A stretch of DNA of 64,000 nucleotides from JAGVPT01 sp963772165 (GCA_963772165.1 CAVYWA010000009.1:62001-126000); one strand, 5' to 3'; positions 18,868 to 27,927 are shown, counted from the first letter of the stretch. Numbers and translations: made by a program. The notes: a model not told the origin generated them from the letters alone.

Positions 18868-19387
18868 TCACTTACTCTTATTGGCGCCCTTCACGATTTT
18901 TTCAATCTGAGCCATATGGTTGATGTCATGTCCCGCAACCATCTCCGTAATCCGCGTGACGGTTTCCGCTCCTCGTTCAGAGTGCATGCCGTAATTCTCC
19001 CATAGAGACTTTGGAACAGACTTCAGAAGAGCAAGGTTGTTCTCGCGAAGCACCCGAAAAACTTCCAACGATTTTTGCGGGTCGCGTTTTCCATAATTGA
19101 ATTTCTCCGCCCATACATTCTGATCGAATCCCTGAATCGGCGTTCCATTCATGCCAAGCGTCAACCGGATCCGAAAACCTGAAACAAGCTCCGTGTCTGT
19201 AAGATGAGCTAAGATTTCAGCTACAGACCATTTTGCCGGCTCCGGCCGTGTCATCAATGTCTTCCGAGGTACGCCTTTCATGAGGCGCTCGATCTTCTTT
19301 GCCGTTCCGCTTAAGATCCTTCAACGGTTCCTGCCCTTGCTGATAACTGAGAATCCTTGCTGTGTACTGCTGCGGCGTTTCCTGCAT
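18868..19387 (-). CDS. DinB superfamily protein, frameshifted, inserted between actA and actB
   Basis: DinB-like protein of about 172 residues when repaired. It starts at ATG 19385-19387 with a perfect AGGAGG ribosome-binding site. The N-terminal frame reads MQETPQQYTARILSYQQGQE. The remainder (ERLMKGVPRKTLMTRPEP, then KWSVAEILAHLTDTEL and GHDINHMAQIEKI) is in another frame. Removing one T of TT at 19311-19312 joins them. Metal-ligand candidates are His in AEILAHL and two His in GHDINH. No respiratory role is evident. It interrupts an otherwise contiguous complex III operon. Confidence 0.78.
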
Positions 19388-19455
19388 TTATCTTCCTCCT
19401 TGGTGAATAAGGCCTTGGCTGTTGGGCATTAGCTTTTAGCCGTTAAGTTTTCTTC

Positions 19456-19498
19456 CCTAATTTTTAATTCTTAATTCATAATTCTTAATTTTTAATTA
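19456..19498. repeat. AATTC-rich repeat at the actA stop codon
   Basis: About 43 bp of TTTTTAATTCTTAATTCATAATTC-type sequence. It supplies the actA stop codon itself (TAA at 19496-19498 on the minus strand) and extends into the spacer toward dinB. Same family as at 15806 and 23401. Confidence 0.75.
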
Positions 19499-20011
19499 CC
19501 TATGGCATGTCCAGCAATCGATGCTTGCGTTGTTCTCCCTGTGGCATCCGACGCAATATGACATGTCCGCAAGTTTGAACGGCGGCACGACTTCGCTCAT
19601 CGTCTGAACTTCACCGTGACATTTCTGGCATGGAATGTTTTTCATAATGTGCGGCTGATGATTGAAATAGACAAAGTCCGGAAGCACGTTCATTTTCGTC
19701 CACCGGATCGGCACCTTCTCATCCCACGCTTTGCGGATTTTTTGAACCTCAGGCTTCGTCGCTGCAACGAGCTGGTGGCATCCGATGCAGGTCTGCACCG
19801 ACGGAATCATCGCCGCTTTTCCTCTGCGCGCTCCGCTATGACAATACTGGCAGCTCATCTGGTAATCCCCCGCATGGATCTTATGGCTGAATGCGATCGG
19901 CTGACGCGGCTTCAGTTCTTGTTTCGTGCAGCCGGACACGATGATGGCGATGAATCCAACCGGAAGGAGAACAAATATTCGAAGAGAAAATTTTAAGGAT
20001 GAAAAACTCAT
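19496..20011 (-). CDS. actA: Alternative complex III subunit ActA (pentahaem cytochrome c)
   Basis: 171 residues. A signal/anchor segment (about 8-29) ends near VSGCTKQ, which could be a lipobox. Five CXXCH haem sites follow: CQYCH, CIGCH, CQKCH, CVGCH and CWTCH. Five haems are typical of ActA in alternative complex III, where it passes electrons from ActB/quinol toward ActE or the oxidase. ATG 20009-20011 (MSFSSLKFS) is chosen because a GAGGAAG ribosome-binding site precedes it; the frame is open 14 codons further. It begins two bases after the upstream cytochrome gene ends, so it is in the same operon. Confidence 0.93.
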   Translation of the reverse strand: MSFSSLKFSLRIFVLLPVGFIAIIVSGCTKQELKPRQPIAFSHKIHAGDYQMSCQYCHSGARRGKAAMIPSVQTCIGCHQLVAATKPEVQKIRKAWDEKVPIRWTKMNVLPDFVYFNHQPHIMKNIPCQKCHGEVQTMSEVVPPFKLADMSYCVGCHRENNASIDCWTCHR

Positions 20012-20013
20012 TA

Positions 20014-20763
20014 CTATTTCTTCCTCAGATCTTCTAAGGCCGTTGCGCTCCACGGACCCCTGCTGCCATACATTTTTCTCACGCTGTCCACTTGGGCAGG
20101 AACTACCGCCGCTCCTTTGTTGCCAAACGACGATCGCGCAAACGATAGTGCGGCCGCAATTTCTTCATTCGAAAGCTTATCCTGAAATTCCGGCATCTTG
20201 TTGTTAAAACCGTTCCCCTTCACACGAATTTCTCCTTCCAATCCAAACAGCACAATCCGTGCGGGAGTAAATGCGTCCTGCGTCAGCCATTCCGAACCGG
20301 CAAGCGGCGGATATTTTCCCTCCACCCCCTTGCCATCGGCTTGATGGCACGCCTGACAAACGCCGGCAAAGACCATATCCCCTTTGACCTCAGGTTTCGC
20401 TTCACCACCTGAAGACAATTGAGGCTGCTCGACCTCATGCGCGATTGTCCCGAATGTCCCGCCATATTTTCCGAGATAGAAACCCATTGCAAACAGCAAG
20501 AGCACAGATATCCCCCAGACCCATGTCGGTGTCGGTTCAAACCCTTCTTCCGGTTCACCCTGCTCGCGTGAGACGATGCGAAGGTGAATCTTGTTAACAT
20601 CCGACGCATCGGAATCTGCAAACGCCCCATTTTCATCCGAGAGACCCATGCCGCTTGTTAATCCTGCCGGTTTCTCTTCCGGAATCTCCTGAGCGGGGGA
20701 ATTCTCTTTTTTGAGTGTTCGTTGCTTCGAGACAGAGTGTTTATTTTTTCTTGGTCGTATCAT
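20014..20763 (-). CDS. Membrane-anchored monohaem cytochrome c, cbb3-associated (CcoP-like)
   Basis: 249 residues. A long charged N-terminal region (1-75) is followed by one transmembrane helix (about 79-97, TWVWGISVLLLFAMGFYLG) and a periplasmic cytochrome c domain. That domain has one haem site, CQACH, and a likely axial Met in NNKMPEF. Its position after ccoO is that of CcoP, but typical CcoP carries two haems. It may be a reduced CcoP or a fused anchor/carrier linking complex III to the oxidase. It overlaps the 3' end of ccoO by 23 bp and ends two bases before actA. The gene symbol is withheld because of the missing second haem. Confidence 0.8.
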   Translation of the reverse strand: MIRPRKNKHSVSKQRTLKKENSPAQEIPEEKPAGLTSGMGLSDENGAFADSDASDVNKIHLRIVSREQGEPEEGFEPTPTWVWGISVLLLFAMGFYLGKYGGTFGTIAHEVEQPQLSSGGEAKPEVKGDMVFAGVCQACHQADGKGVEGKYPPLAGSEWLTQDAFTPARIVLFGLEGEIRVKGNGFNNKMPEFQDKLSNEEIAAALSFARSSFGNKGAAVVPAQVDSVRKMYGSRGPWSATALEDLRKK

Positions 20764-21355
20764 TGCTCGCCGGTGCTTGGCTCACGGGATATGTGTGATT
20801 CATGCCGATAAGGTAGGCAATCAACGCTCGCCCCTCTTGCGTGGCCACGACAACTTTTCCTTTCGGCGCAATGGAATCTGGAAGCGCGACAACTTTATCT
20901 TCAGGACCGGCAGTAATCTTTTCTTCAAACAACCATGGAAACGGAGGCATCACCGATCCTGGAGAAACGATGCGCGGATTGTACAGATGAAGCAAATGCC
21001 ATTCCTCGCTCGGCTGACGTGCGCCGATGTTAAACAAATCAGGGCCGGTGCGCATCGTCCCCAATAAATGCGGCTTGTCGTACACGTAGTCTGCCGGTAC
21101 CGACGGGCGTCCCCAGAAACGTTCCTGGTCTGCGCCGAACCCAACGGGGCGAACCTGCTGGCTGTGGCAATACAGGCATCCTTCTCGAATATAGATCGAA
21201 CGGCCGTACGCCTGTTCGTACGTGTAGCGTTCCAACCCTTTCGGCGGCTGTACTTCAGAAATCATCATATTGGGAATGCCGACCAATCCTGCCCAGCCGA
21301 GCAGAAGCGTGGCGAGAACGCCGAGAAAGAAAATAAATGAGCGGAAGAACATCAT
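20741..21355 (-). CDS. ccoO: cbb3-type cytochrome c oxidase subunit II (CcoO)
   Basis: 204 residues. One N-terminal membrane helix (about 5-25) is followed by a periplasmic monohaem cytochrome domain. The haem motif is REGCLYCHSQQVRP, with the GRSIYIREGC lead-in highly characteristic of CcoO. Downstream are RTGPDLFNIGAR and WHLLHLYNPRIVSPGS, with a likely axial Met in SVMPPFPWL. Its ATG overlaps the ccoN stop by 4 bp, so the two are translationally coupled. Confidence 0.95.
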   Translation of the reverse strand: MMFFRSFIFFLGVLATLLLGWAGLVGIPNMMISEVQPPKGLERYTYEQAYGRSIYIREGCLYCHSQQVRPVGFGADQERFWGRPSVPADYVYDKPHLLGTMRTGPDLFNIGARQPSEEWHLLHLYNPRIVSPGSVMPPFPWLFEEKITAGPEDKVVALPDSIAPKGKVVVATQEGRALIAYLIGMNHTYPVSQAPASNDTTKKK

Positions 21356-22840
21356 GCCGTTTTCATCTCCCCGGCTGATTCAGCCGTCGGGCGCAACTCA
21401 AACCATGCCGGCACATACCGCGCCGGTCCCGAGCGATAGATGATAAGAACAAATTGAAACGCAAAAACAAGATGCCCGATGAGCATCATCGTACCGCCGA
21501 TGGACCGCGCCCACAAATACGGTTTTGTTGCATTCACGGAAGCGATAAAGGGAAGCGACGGGTTATTCATCATCGTCCCCTGTATCCAACCGCCGATGCA
21601 CATCGCAATAACATACAGTGCGATGCCTGTCGCGCTCATCCAGAAATGCAGCTTAATAAGTTTCGGATATGGCCATTCCCATTTCGCGATGCGGGGCATG
21701 ATATAATAGACGGCTCCGAACAAAATCATCGAGAGAAAACCGTAAACGCCGAGATGCGCATGGCCGATCGTGTAATGAGTGAAATGTGCAACTTCGCTGA
21801 ACGACCTGAGCGATTCAATGGAACCCTGCAAACTCACCGCCGTGTAACTCATCGAACCGAAGACAACGAAACGAAGAGTCGGACTGTACTTCAACATTCT
21901 GAAATGTCCCAGCGTCGTGAGATGATGGTTCACCGCAACCGCCATGACCGGGACAAACATCATGACACTGGCAACGATCGAAACTGTCACAAGCCACGTT
22001 GGCAACGGTCCGCCGACAAGATGATGGATGCCGTTCCAATTATAGAAAAGAGCAAAAGCCCAGAATCCGAGAAGGCCGAGATAGTAGCTGTAGATGGGCC
22101 GTCCGATAACTTTGGGGATGAAGTAATATGCCCCGGCAAGGCCGACCGGCGTAAACCAGACGGCAAGGGCGTTATGCGCAAACCACCAATTCATTGCCGC
22201 TTCAGTAACGCCGTCGTAGATGCCGAGGTTTGCAACAGTGTATAAAATTGGAAACCACAACATCGAGGCGAGAATGTACCACAAGCTGACGTACAAATGT
22301 TCAACCTGACGTTTACGAAATGTCGAGATGATCGAGTATGCGAAAAATAAAAATCCAAGCGCGATCAGACCGCCGGCCGGTCTCGGGAACTCAAGCCATT
22401 CCATTCCCTGGTTGTAGCCGAACAACAACGAGACAACTCCGAAGAGCACGCCCATGTTCCAGAGAATTACGGAGACATAGAGCGCCCAGGTTTTCTGTAT
22501 CGCGACACGGCACAGCCTGCCAGTCAGCCACACGATCATTCCCGCACCGGCGAGGGATGCCCACCCGTACATCACGGTGTTGAGATGAGCCATGCGGACC
22601 CGCCCAAAAGTGAGAAACGGTGTGCCGCCGAGCCAATCGGGCAAATTAAATTTTATCGCGGCGGTAAGTCCCGGCAAGCGAACCGAACAGCAGCCAGGCA
22701 ATTCCGGTAGCGAAATACAGGACAACGGGACTGGTAACGGATTCGTCGATCTGAACGCGATGCTGTTTTTCAGAGACATCCTCAGCAGCGTCGGAGGCAA
22801 ACGAAACGAACGGCTCTTTAGTGGTGGTTGATACTGCCAT
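21352..22840 (-). CDS. ccoN: cbb3-type cytochrome c oxidase subunit I (CcoN), frameshifted
   Basis: Catalytic haem-copper subunit, about 495 residues when repaired. Low-spin haem and copper ligands are visible in RMAHLNTVMYGW, WWFAHNALAVWF, NHHLTTLGHF and HFTHYTIGHAHLGVYG. The N-terminal frame ends ATGIAWLLFGSLAG and the rest continues as LTAAIKFNLPDWLGG in another frame. Deleting one C from CCC at 22670-22672 restores continuity. It follows ccoS, with a 23-bp overlap, and precedes ccoO. With the frame repaired, all catalytic residues expected of a cbb3 subunit I can be seen. Confidence 0.9.
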
Positions 22841-23036
22841 TGGAAGGTTTTTTGAATATCATATCTTGAGGCATGCCGATTGGTTCTTCGTCGTCAAAAA
22901 TTTGCTTCGCTCCCTCATTCAACTGCTTGATGGAAAATTGCTTCGACTGGACCGCCCAGACGAATCCCGCGAGCGTTAACGCACCTGCAACGACAACGAA
23001 GGAGATGATAATAATAACCGCAATCGGCAAGCTCAT
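22818..23036 (-). CDS. ccoS: cbb3 oxidase assembly protein CcoS
   Basis: 72-residue small membrane protein. One N-terminal helix (about 3-27, PIAVIIIISFVVVAGALTLAGF) is followed by FVWAVQSKQFSIKQLNEG and an acidic DDEEP tail. This is the CcoS pattern (W, Q-F, then D/E-rich). CcoS is needed for insertion of copper and haem cofactors into cbb3 oxidase. It is the first gene of the respiratory cluster and overlaps the ccoN start. It opens at ATG 23034-23036. Confidence 0.85.
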   Translation of the reverse strand: MSLPIAVIIIISFVVVAGALTLAGFVWAVQSKQFSIKQLNEGAKQIFDDEEPIGMPQDMIFKKPSNGSINHH

Positions 23037-23428
23037 AATTCTGTTTTTATTCTTTGATCCGGCCGCTCCTACCAGTTCCCGGGTAAATCAAAAACGTAAT
23101 GGCCCAAGATAGCACATTGTTTCAACTTTTTCAATACAGCCCAAAGATTTTTTTGTCTGGAGATGGGCGCCGGAGTTGTGTGATTGACCCGAATCGCCGG
23201 TCGGAATGTGCGGTGCAATCGGCAGGAGAATGGTTCTCGATAGGAGCTCGAGTCTCGCCGGTTCTTTACGGCATTCTGATGATGAGGACTTCCCTTGCCG
23301 CGGATGATGGGAGGAGAACACCGGTGGAGAATTAGGAATTAGGAATTAAGAATTAAAATGAGTAAGATATCATCAAAAGCACGGTCGATATATCTAATCA
23401 GTAATTCTTAATTCATAATTTTTAATTC
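23037..23428. repeat. Gene-free gap with AATTC-rich repeats
   Basis: No convincing gene. Repeats of the AATTAGGAATTAAG / AATTCATAATTTTTAATTC type occupy 23330-23358 and 23401-23434; the second supplies the copA TAA stop (23429-23431). The part next to ccoS probably holds the cluster promoter, but no clear -35/-10 pair is seen. Confidence 0.6.
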
Positions 23429-25699
23429 TTAATTGCTCTTTAGTCTCAGCGAATTGCTCACCACGCTTACCGAACTGAACGCCATCGCTCCCGCGGCTAT
23501 TGCAGGATTCAACATTCCAAACGCGGCAAGCGGAATCCCGATAATATTATAGATGAATGCCCAAAATAAATTTTGCCTGATGATGCGAACTGTCCGCCGG
23601 GATAATTGAATGGCTTCAACGACTCCGTTCAGATCGGACCTCATCAACGTAATGTCGGCAGACTCCATCGCGATATCCGTTCCGTTTCCCATCGCTATAC
23701 CAACATCGGCTTGAGCCAATGCAGGCGCATCGTTCACACCATCGCCCACCATTGCCACAATTCTCCCTTCAGCCTGGGCAGCTTTCACATGGGCGGCTTT
23801 CTCTTGCGGCAAAACCCCGGCGATCACGCGATCGATCCCTGCCTCCAACGCAATCGCCTTCGCGACATGTTCGTTGTCGCCGGTCATCATGATCGTTTCG
23901 ATCCCCAATTGTTTGAATCGTGAGATCGCCTCTTTGGAGTTAGCTTTAATCGTATCGGCAACAGCGACAACACCGGCCAGCTTTCCGTCAGAAGCAACGT
24001 ACATTGCAGTTTTCCCTTCGGCATAGAGTTTCTGAATTATAGAATGTGCATCAGCGATCCTGACTGAAATATTTTCCATAAGAGCAAGATTTCCTACCGC
24101 TACACGCTTTCCATCGATAGAAGCGGTAACGCCCCGTCCTTCGAAATTCTGGAACGAGTCAATGTTTTCACTCATTGAGATTTTTTGAATTTCAGCGTAA
24201 TCGACGATTGCCGCTCCAAGAGGATGCTCGGACCGCTTTTCGAGTGTAGCTGCAAGCCGGATCATCTCTTTTTTTTCAAACCCGTTGAAAGCGAAGACGT
24301 CCGTCACCGACGGCTTCCCTTCGGTAATTGTCCCCGTTTTATCCAGAATAACGGTCTGAATTTTCAATGCGCGTTCCAGGCTTTCAGCATTTTTTATCAA
24401 GATGCCGATCGACGCTCCGCGCCCGGTTCCGACAATAATTGCAGTCGGCGTTGCAAGGCCCAGCGCGCAAGGACATGCAATAATCAACACGGCAATAAAA
24501 TTAATCATGGAAGAAGTAAACCCAATCCCCCCGACGAAATACCACAAGCCGAACGTCACAACAGCAATCCCGATAACAACCGGGACAAAGATGGATGCAA
24601 TTTTGTCTGCCAACTTCTGAATCGGAGCTTTCGATCCTTGTGCCTCTTCCACAAGTTTAATAATGCGGGCGATGACCGTCTCTTTACCAACGGCCGTTGC
24701 GCGAAATTCGATGCTGCCATTCTTGTTGATCGTCCCGCCAACCACAGAATCTCCCAAGCTTTTTTCGACGGGAAGGCTTTCGCCCGTCACCATCGATTCG
24801 TCAATTGTCGTAAAGCCGTTAGTAATAACGCCGTCAACGGGGATTCTTTCTCCGGGACGAACTCGAAGAATGTCGCCGGCAATAAGCGATGCAATCGCCG
24901 TTTCAGATTCGACTCCGTCTCGAATCACGCATGCAGTCTTGGGCTGGAGTCCCATTAGTTTTTTGATCGCCCCGGACGCTCGCCATTTTGCACGGGCTTC
25001 AAGAAGTCTCCCCATAAGAATGAGCGTGATGATTGTCGTTGCAGTATCAAAATACACTGTTTGCATTCCCGCGGTCAAGCCCAGCCATTCAGGAAACAAC
25101 ACGGCAGCGGCGCTATAGAGATATGCCACGCCGGTTCCAACGGCAACAAGCGTGTTCATATCGGCGGAAAAATGTCTTCCAACCTGCCATGCGGTCTTAA
25201 AAAATCTTTTTCCTGAAACGAACATCACCGGCGTCGCCACAACAAGCAAGAGCTTGTTGATCTCATCGGATGTTAACGGCGACCGGCGCATAAACCATTG
25301 CGTCATACTCATCATGCTGACAATCATAATCGGAATTGCCAGCGCGGCGGCAAAAACAAATTCCTTTTTTAATTGTTCGTAGGCCTTCTGCTGATGAGAA
25401 TCGCCATCATCTTCAGGAATTGTGGATATTCCCGATGCAGTGGTCTTCTCTTCCGGCAGCAAGAGCTTGTAGCCTGCGTCACCAACCGCATCTGAGAGAA
25501 CACGCAGGTTCGTCTTCTTTTCGTCAAAAGACAATGAGACCTTTTCCGTAGCAAGATTAACATTCGCTTCCAAAACGCCGTCGATTTTCTTCAACGCTTT
25601 TTCAACGCGCAGGACGCAGCTTGCACACGTCATTCCTTCGACAGGAAGACTTATTGTTTGTGGACGGGAAATACTCATGCTGTTCTTTGTAAACGTCAT
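23429..25699 (-). CDS. copA: Copper-exporting P1B-type ATPase (CopA)
   Basis: 756 residues. One N-terminal HMA domain with GMTCASC (about 23-29), then eight membrane helices. Motifs are TGES, IIACPCALGLATP, DKTGTITEGKPS, SEHPLGAAI and GDGVNDAPAL. The C-terminal helix signatures (NLFWAFIYNIIG and SSVSVVSNSLRL) match Cu(I) exporters. Unlike the ccoI gene at 9968 it keeps the SEHPL motif. It starts at ATG 25697-25699 with an AGAAGG ribosome-binding site, 15 bp after copZ, so they are an operon. The role is copper efflux from the cytoplasm. Confidence 0.95.
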   Translation of the reverse strand: MTFTKNSMSISRPQTISLPVEGMTCASCVLRVEKALKKIDGVLEANVNLATEKVSLSFDEKKTNLRVLSDAVGDAGYKLLLPEEKTTASGISTIPEDDGDSHQQKAYEQLKKEFVFAAALAIPIMIVSMMSMTQWFMRRSPLTSDEINKLLLVVATPVMFVSGKRFFKTAWQVGRHFSADMNTLVAVGTGVAYLYSAAAVLFPEWLGLTAGMQTVYFDTATTIITLILMGRLLEARAKWRASGAIKKLMGLQPKTACVIRDGVESETAIASLIAGDILRVRPGERIPVDGVITNGFTTIDESMVTGESLPVEKSLGDSVVGGTINKNGSIEFRATAVGKETVIARIIKLVEEAQGSKAPIQKLADKIASIFVPVVIGIAVVTFGLWYFVGGIGFTSSMINFIAVLIIACPCALGLATPTAIIVGTGRGASIGILIKNAESLERALKIQTVILDKTGTITEGKPSVTDVFAFNGFEKKEMIRLAATLEKRSEHPLGAAIVDYAEIQKISMSENIDSFQNFEGRGVTASIDGKRVAVGNLALMENISVRIADAHSIIQKLYAEGKTAMYVASDGKLAGVVAVADTIKANSKEAISRFKQLGIETIMMTGDNEHVAKAIALEAGIDRVIAGVLPQEKAAHVKAAQAEGRIVAMVGDGVNDAPALAQADVGIAMGNGTDIAMESADITLMRSDLNGVVEAIQLSRRTVRIIRQNLFWAFIYNIIGIPLAAFGMLNPAIAAGAMAFSSVSVVSNSLRLKSN

Positions 25700-25714
25700 G
25701 ACCTTCTCACAAAT

Positions 25715-25924
25715 TCAATTCGTACCTACAAGTTTATATCCCGCCCCGTCAATCGTGTCCGCAATCATCTGGCTGGACACTTTTGTCTCGTCGTATTGAA
25801 TTTTTGCCTTTCCAATTTGAACGTCCTCTACGATAACACCTGCCAGCTTGCCCAATTCTTTTTTCACGCTCATGACGCAATGCCCGCACGACATTCCTTC
25901 GATTTTCAGTTCTTGAGTCTTCAT
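25715..25924 (-). CDS. copZ: Copper chaperone CopZ-like HMA protein
   Basis: 69-residue heavy-metal-associated domain protein with the Cu(I)-binding motif GMSCGHC at about residues 10-16 and a typical beta-alpha-beta-beta-alpha-beta length. It lies just upstream of copA and probably delivers Cu(I) to it or buffers copper. The same copper pool is needed by the cbb3 oxidase cluster 0.4 kb beyond copA. Confidence 0.92.
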   Translation of the reverse strand: MKTQELKIEGMSCGHCVMSVKKELGKLAGVIVEDVQIGKAKIQYDETKVSSQMIADTIDGAGYKLVGTN

Positions 25925-26230
25925 TTTCCCGTTTTTGTCAATCCATTGATGGAATAGACAATTCCTTTCTTGTTATATAAAGTACAACAAACCAACCAAA
26001 CAAACAATTTCCTCACATTAGCCACTTATTTAGTAGAACCAGTCTCAAAAAATAGAAACGTCTTCAATGCAAAGCGTTCTTTTGCTGAAGCAATCTCTGT
26101 TCACATAGGAGATTGCCATGCTCCGCCCGCAATGACTTTCAAACTGTAACACCCCCCTCCCATCATCCTCCTTGCTTCCGTTAAATCTCTTTCTTATTTT
26201 CTTTTACATTTTTATAGAGGAATTTTAAGT
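25925..26230. repeat. Divergent intergenic region with an inverted-repeat element (26042-26134)
   Basis: No gene in 306 bases between copZ (minus) and the phosphohexomutase (plus). It holds GTCTCAAAAAATAGAAAC at 26042-26059 (shared with 9881-9897) and an inverted repeat GCAATCTC/GAGATTGC at 26090-26116. CCGCAATGAC follows, the pattern of a widespread intergenic repeat (GTCATTGCG...GCAATCTC). Promoters for both flanking units must lie here. Confidence 0.5.
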
Positions 26231-27596
26231 ATGTCGTTAATGGTGAGCATTTCGGGGATTCGCGGTGTTGTCGGTGAAAGCCTGACACCCGATATTGTCG
26301 TAAAATACACGGCAGCGTTCGCGGAATATTGCAACCGGGGGACGATCGTCATCGGCCGCGACGGGCGGATCACAGGATCGAGCATTGCACACATCGTCAG
26401 CTCCACACTTCTTCAAATGGGGTGCAACGTCGTCGCAATCGGCATTTGCCCGACGCCAACTGTTGCTCTCGCGGTGGAAAAAATAAATGCTGCGGGGGGA
26501 ATCGCCGTCACTGCGAGTCATAACCCGATACAGTGGAACGGGATGAAATTTATGGCCCCGGGGGGGATGTTCCTGAACGGCGACGAAAATCAGAAATTCT
26601 GGCAGATTGCCGGACGTGGAAATTTTATTTTTTCGCCCTGGAATAAGCAAGGAAAATACACTGCCGATTCTTCACATATCGATCATCACATACAATCCAT
26701 CCTCTCTCTTCCCTACATTCATCAAGATCAAATCCGTAAACGAAAACTGAATGTTGTTGTCGATTGCGTCAACGCGGCAGGGGGTGCGATTATCCCGAAG
26801 CTCTTGCGTGAATTCGGCTGCACTGTTGTTGAAATGAATTGTGACGTCAGCGGAATTTTTTCGCACACACCGGAACCGATTCCAGAAAATCTTGGCGACC
26901 TTGCCAGACGGGTCGTCGCGGAAAAGGCGGACATCGGCATTGCCGTCGACCCCGATGTTGACCGGCTTGTCTTCATCGATGAACACGGAAAGCCGTTCGT
27001 CGAAGAATATACAATCGCTTCCGCAGTAAAATTCGTTCTTGGCGCAGAAAAACAATTAGGCAGAAAGAACCACACCGTTGTCGTTAATCTTTCCACAACG
27101 CGGGCGGTCGACGATATCGCAGGCGGAATACGGTGCAAAGGTTGTGCGAACGTCGGTCGGCGAGATCAACGTTGCATCAACAATGAAAGCGGTCCATTCC
27201 GTTATCGGCGGAGAAGGAAGCGGCGGTGTGATCTTGCCGGAAGTGCATCTTGGACGGGACGCCGCTGTCGGCATCGGGCTGTTTCTTCAGCTCCTGGTGG
27301 ATTTTGGCGGAAAAACTTCCGACCTTAAATCCAGCCTCCCCCAATACACCATCGTGAAGGATAAAATCGAGCTGGGATCGCTGAAGCCGGACGTTATTCT
27401 TCGTGCGCTGCACGAGAAATATTCGAAGACTGAAAAGACAAACATGGATGACGGGCTTAAAATCGATTTCGCATCTTCCTGGGTTCATCTGAGAAAATCG
27501 AACACAGAGCCGATCATCCGCGTCATCGCCGAAGCACGATCACACGAAGAAGCCGCCGCTCTCGTCGAAAAATTCAAAAAAGAAATCGGCGGTTGA
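26231..27596 (+). CDS. Phosphoglucomutase/phosphomannomutase (phosphohexomutase), frameshifted
   Basis: About 454 residues when repaired. Alpha-D-phosphohexomutase motifs in order: the catalytic serine loop TASHNPIQWNG (about residue 95), the metal-binding DPDVDRL, the sugar-binding GEGSGG, and the phosphate-binding RKSNTEPIIRV near the end. The frame breaks after VVNLSTTRAVDDIA. Removing one G from GG at 27122-27123 restores DIAAEYGAKVVRTSVGE. GlmM, phosphomannomutase or phosphoglucomutase activity cannot be separated by eye. The orphan EutN gene follows at 56 bp. Confidence 0.87.
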
Positions 27597-27651
27597 TCTC
27601 TCAACGCCGAACGAAGGTTCGGGGATAGCCATAAACGAGAAGAAGATTACA

Positions 27652-27927
27652 TTGACACTCTGCAAAGTCACGGGGACGATCGTATCGACGCAAAAGAATC
27701 AAACGCTGAAAGGGTACAAAATGCTCGTCGTTCGGCCAATTGATTTGAACGGCGCGTTGATGGGGAAAGATGTTCTTGCACTCGACACTGTCGATGCAGG
27801 CATTGGCGACAGAGTCTTGATCATTCAAGAGGGAGCAGGCGCACAGCAGGCGTTGAAACGAAAAGACGTTCCGGTTCACACCGTCATCGTTGCTGTCGTT
27901 GACGGCTTCGACGTTAAGGAAGCATAA
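27652..27927 (+). CDS. EutN/CcmL family bacterial microcompartment vertex protein (orphan)
   Basis: 91-residue protein of the EutN/CcmL/BMC-P family, whose pentamers cap the vertices of microcompartment shells. Matching features are CKVTGTIVSTQKNQTLKGYKM at the start region (read from residue 4), LVVRPID, the DTVDAGIGDRVLIIQEG stretch and a terminal DGFDV. The start is a TTG (27652-27654) with GAGAAG about nine bases upstream; no ATG fits. No hexameric shell (BMC-H/T) gene or enzyme cargo is seen in the window. It lies between the phosphohexomutase and dprA, so a role outside a canonical microcompartment is possible. Confidence 0.82.
   Translation: MTLCKVTGTIVSTQKNQTLKGYKMLVVRPIDLNGALMGKDVLALDTVDAGIGDRVLIIQEGAGAQQALKRKDVPVHTVIVAVVDGFDVKEA

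Noticed and set aside
23088..23321. 77-codon minus-strand ORF upstream of ccoS
   Set aside because: No signal, domain or ribosome-binding site; low-complexity mixed composition; more likely the promoter region of the respiratory cluster.
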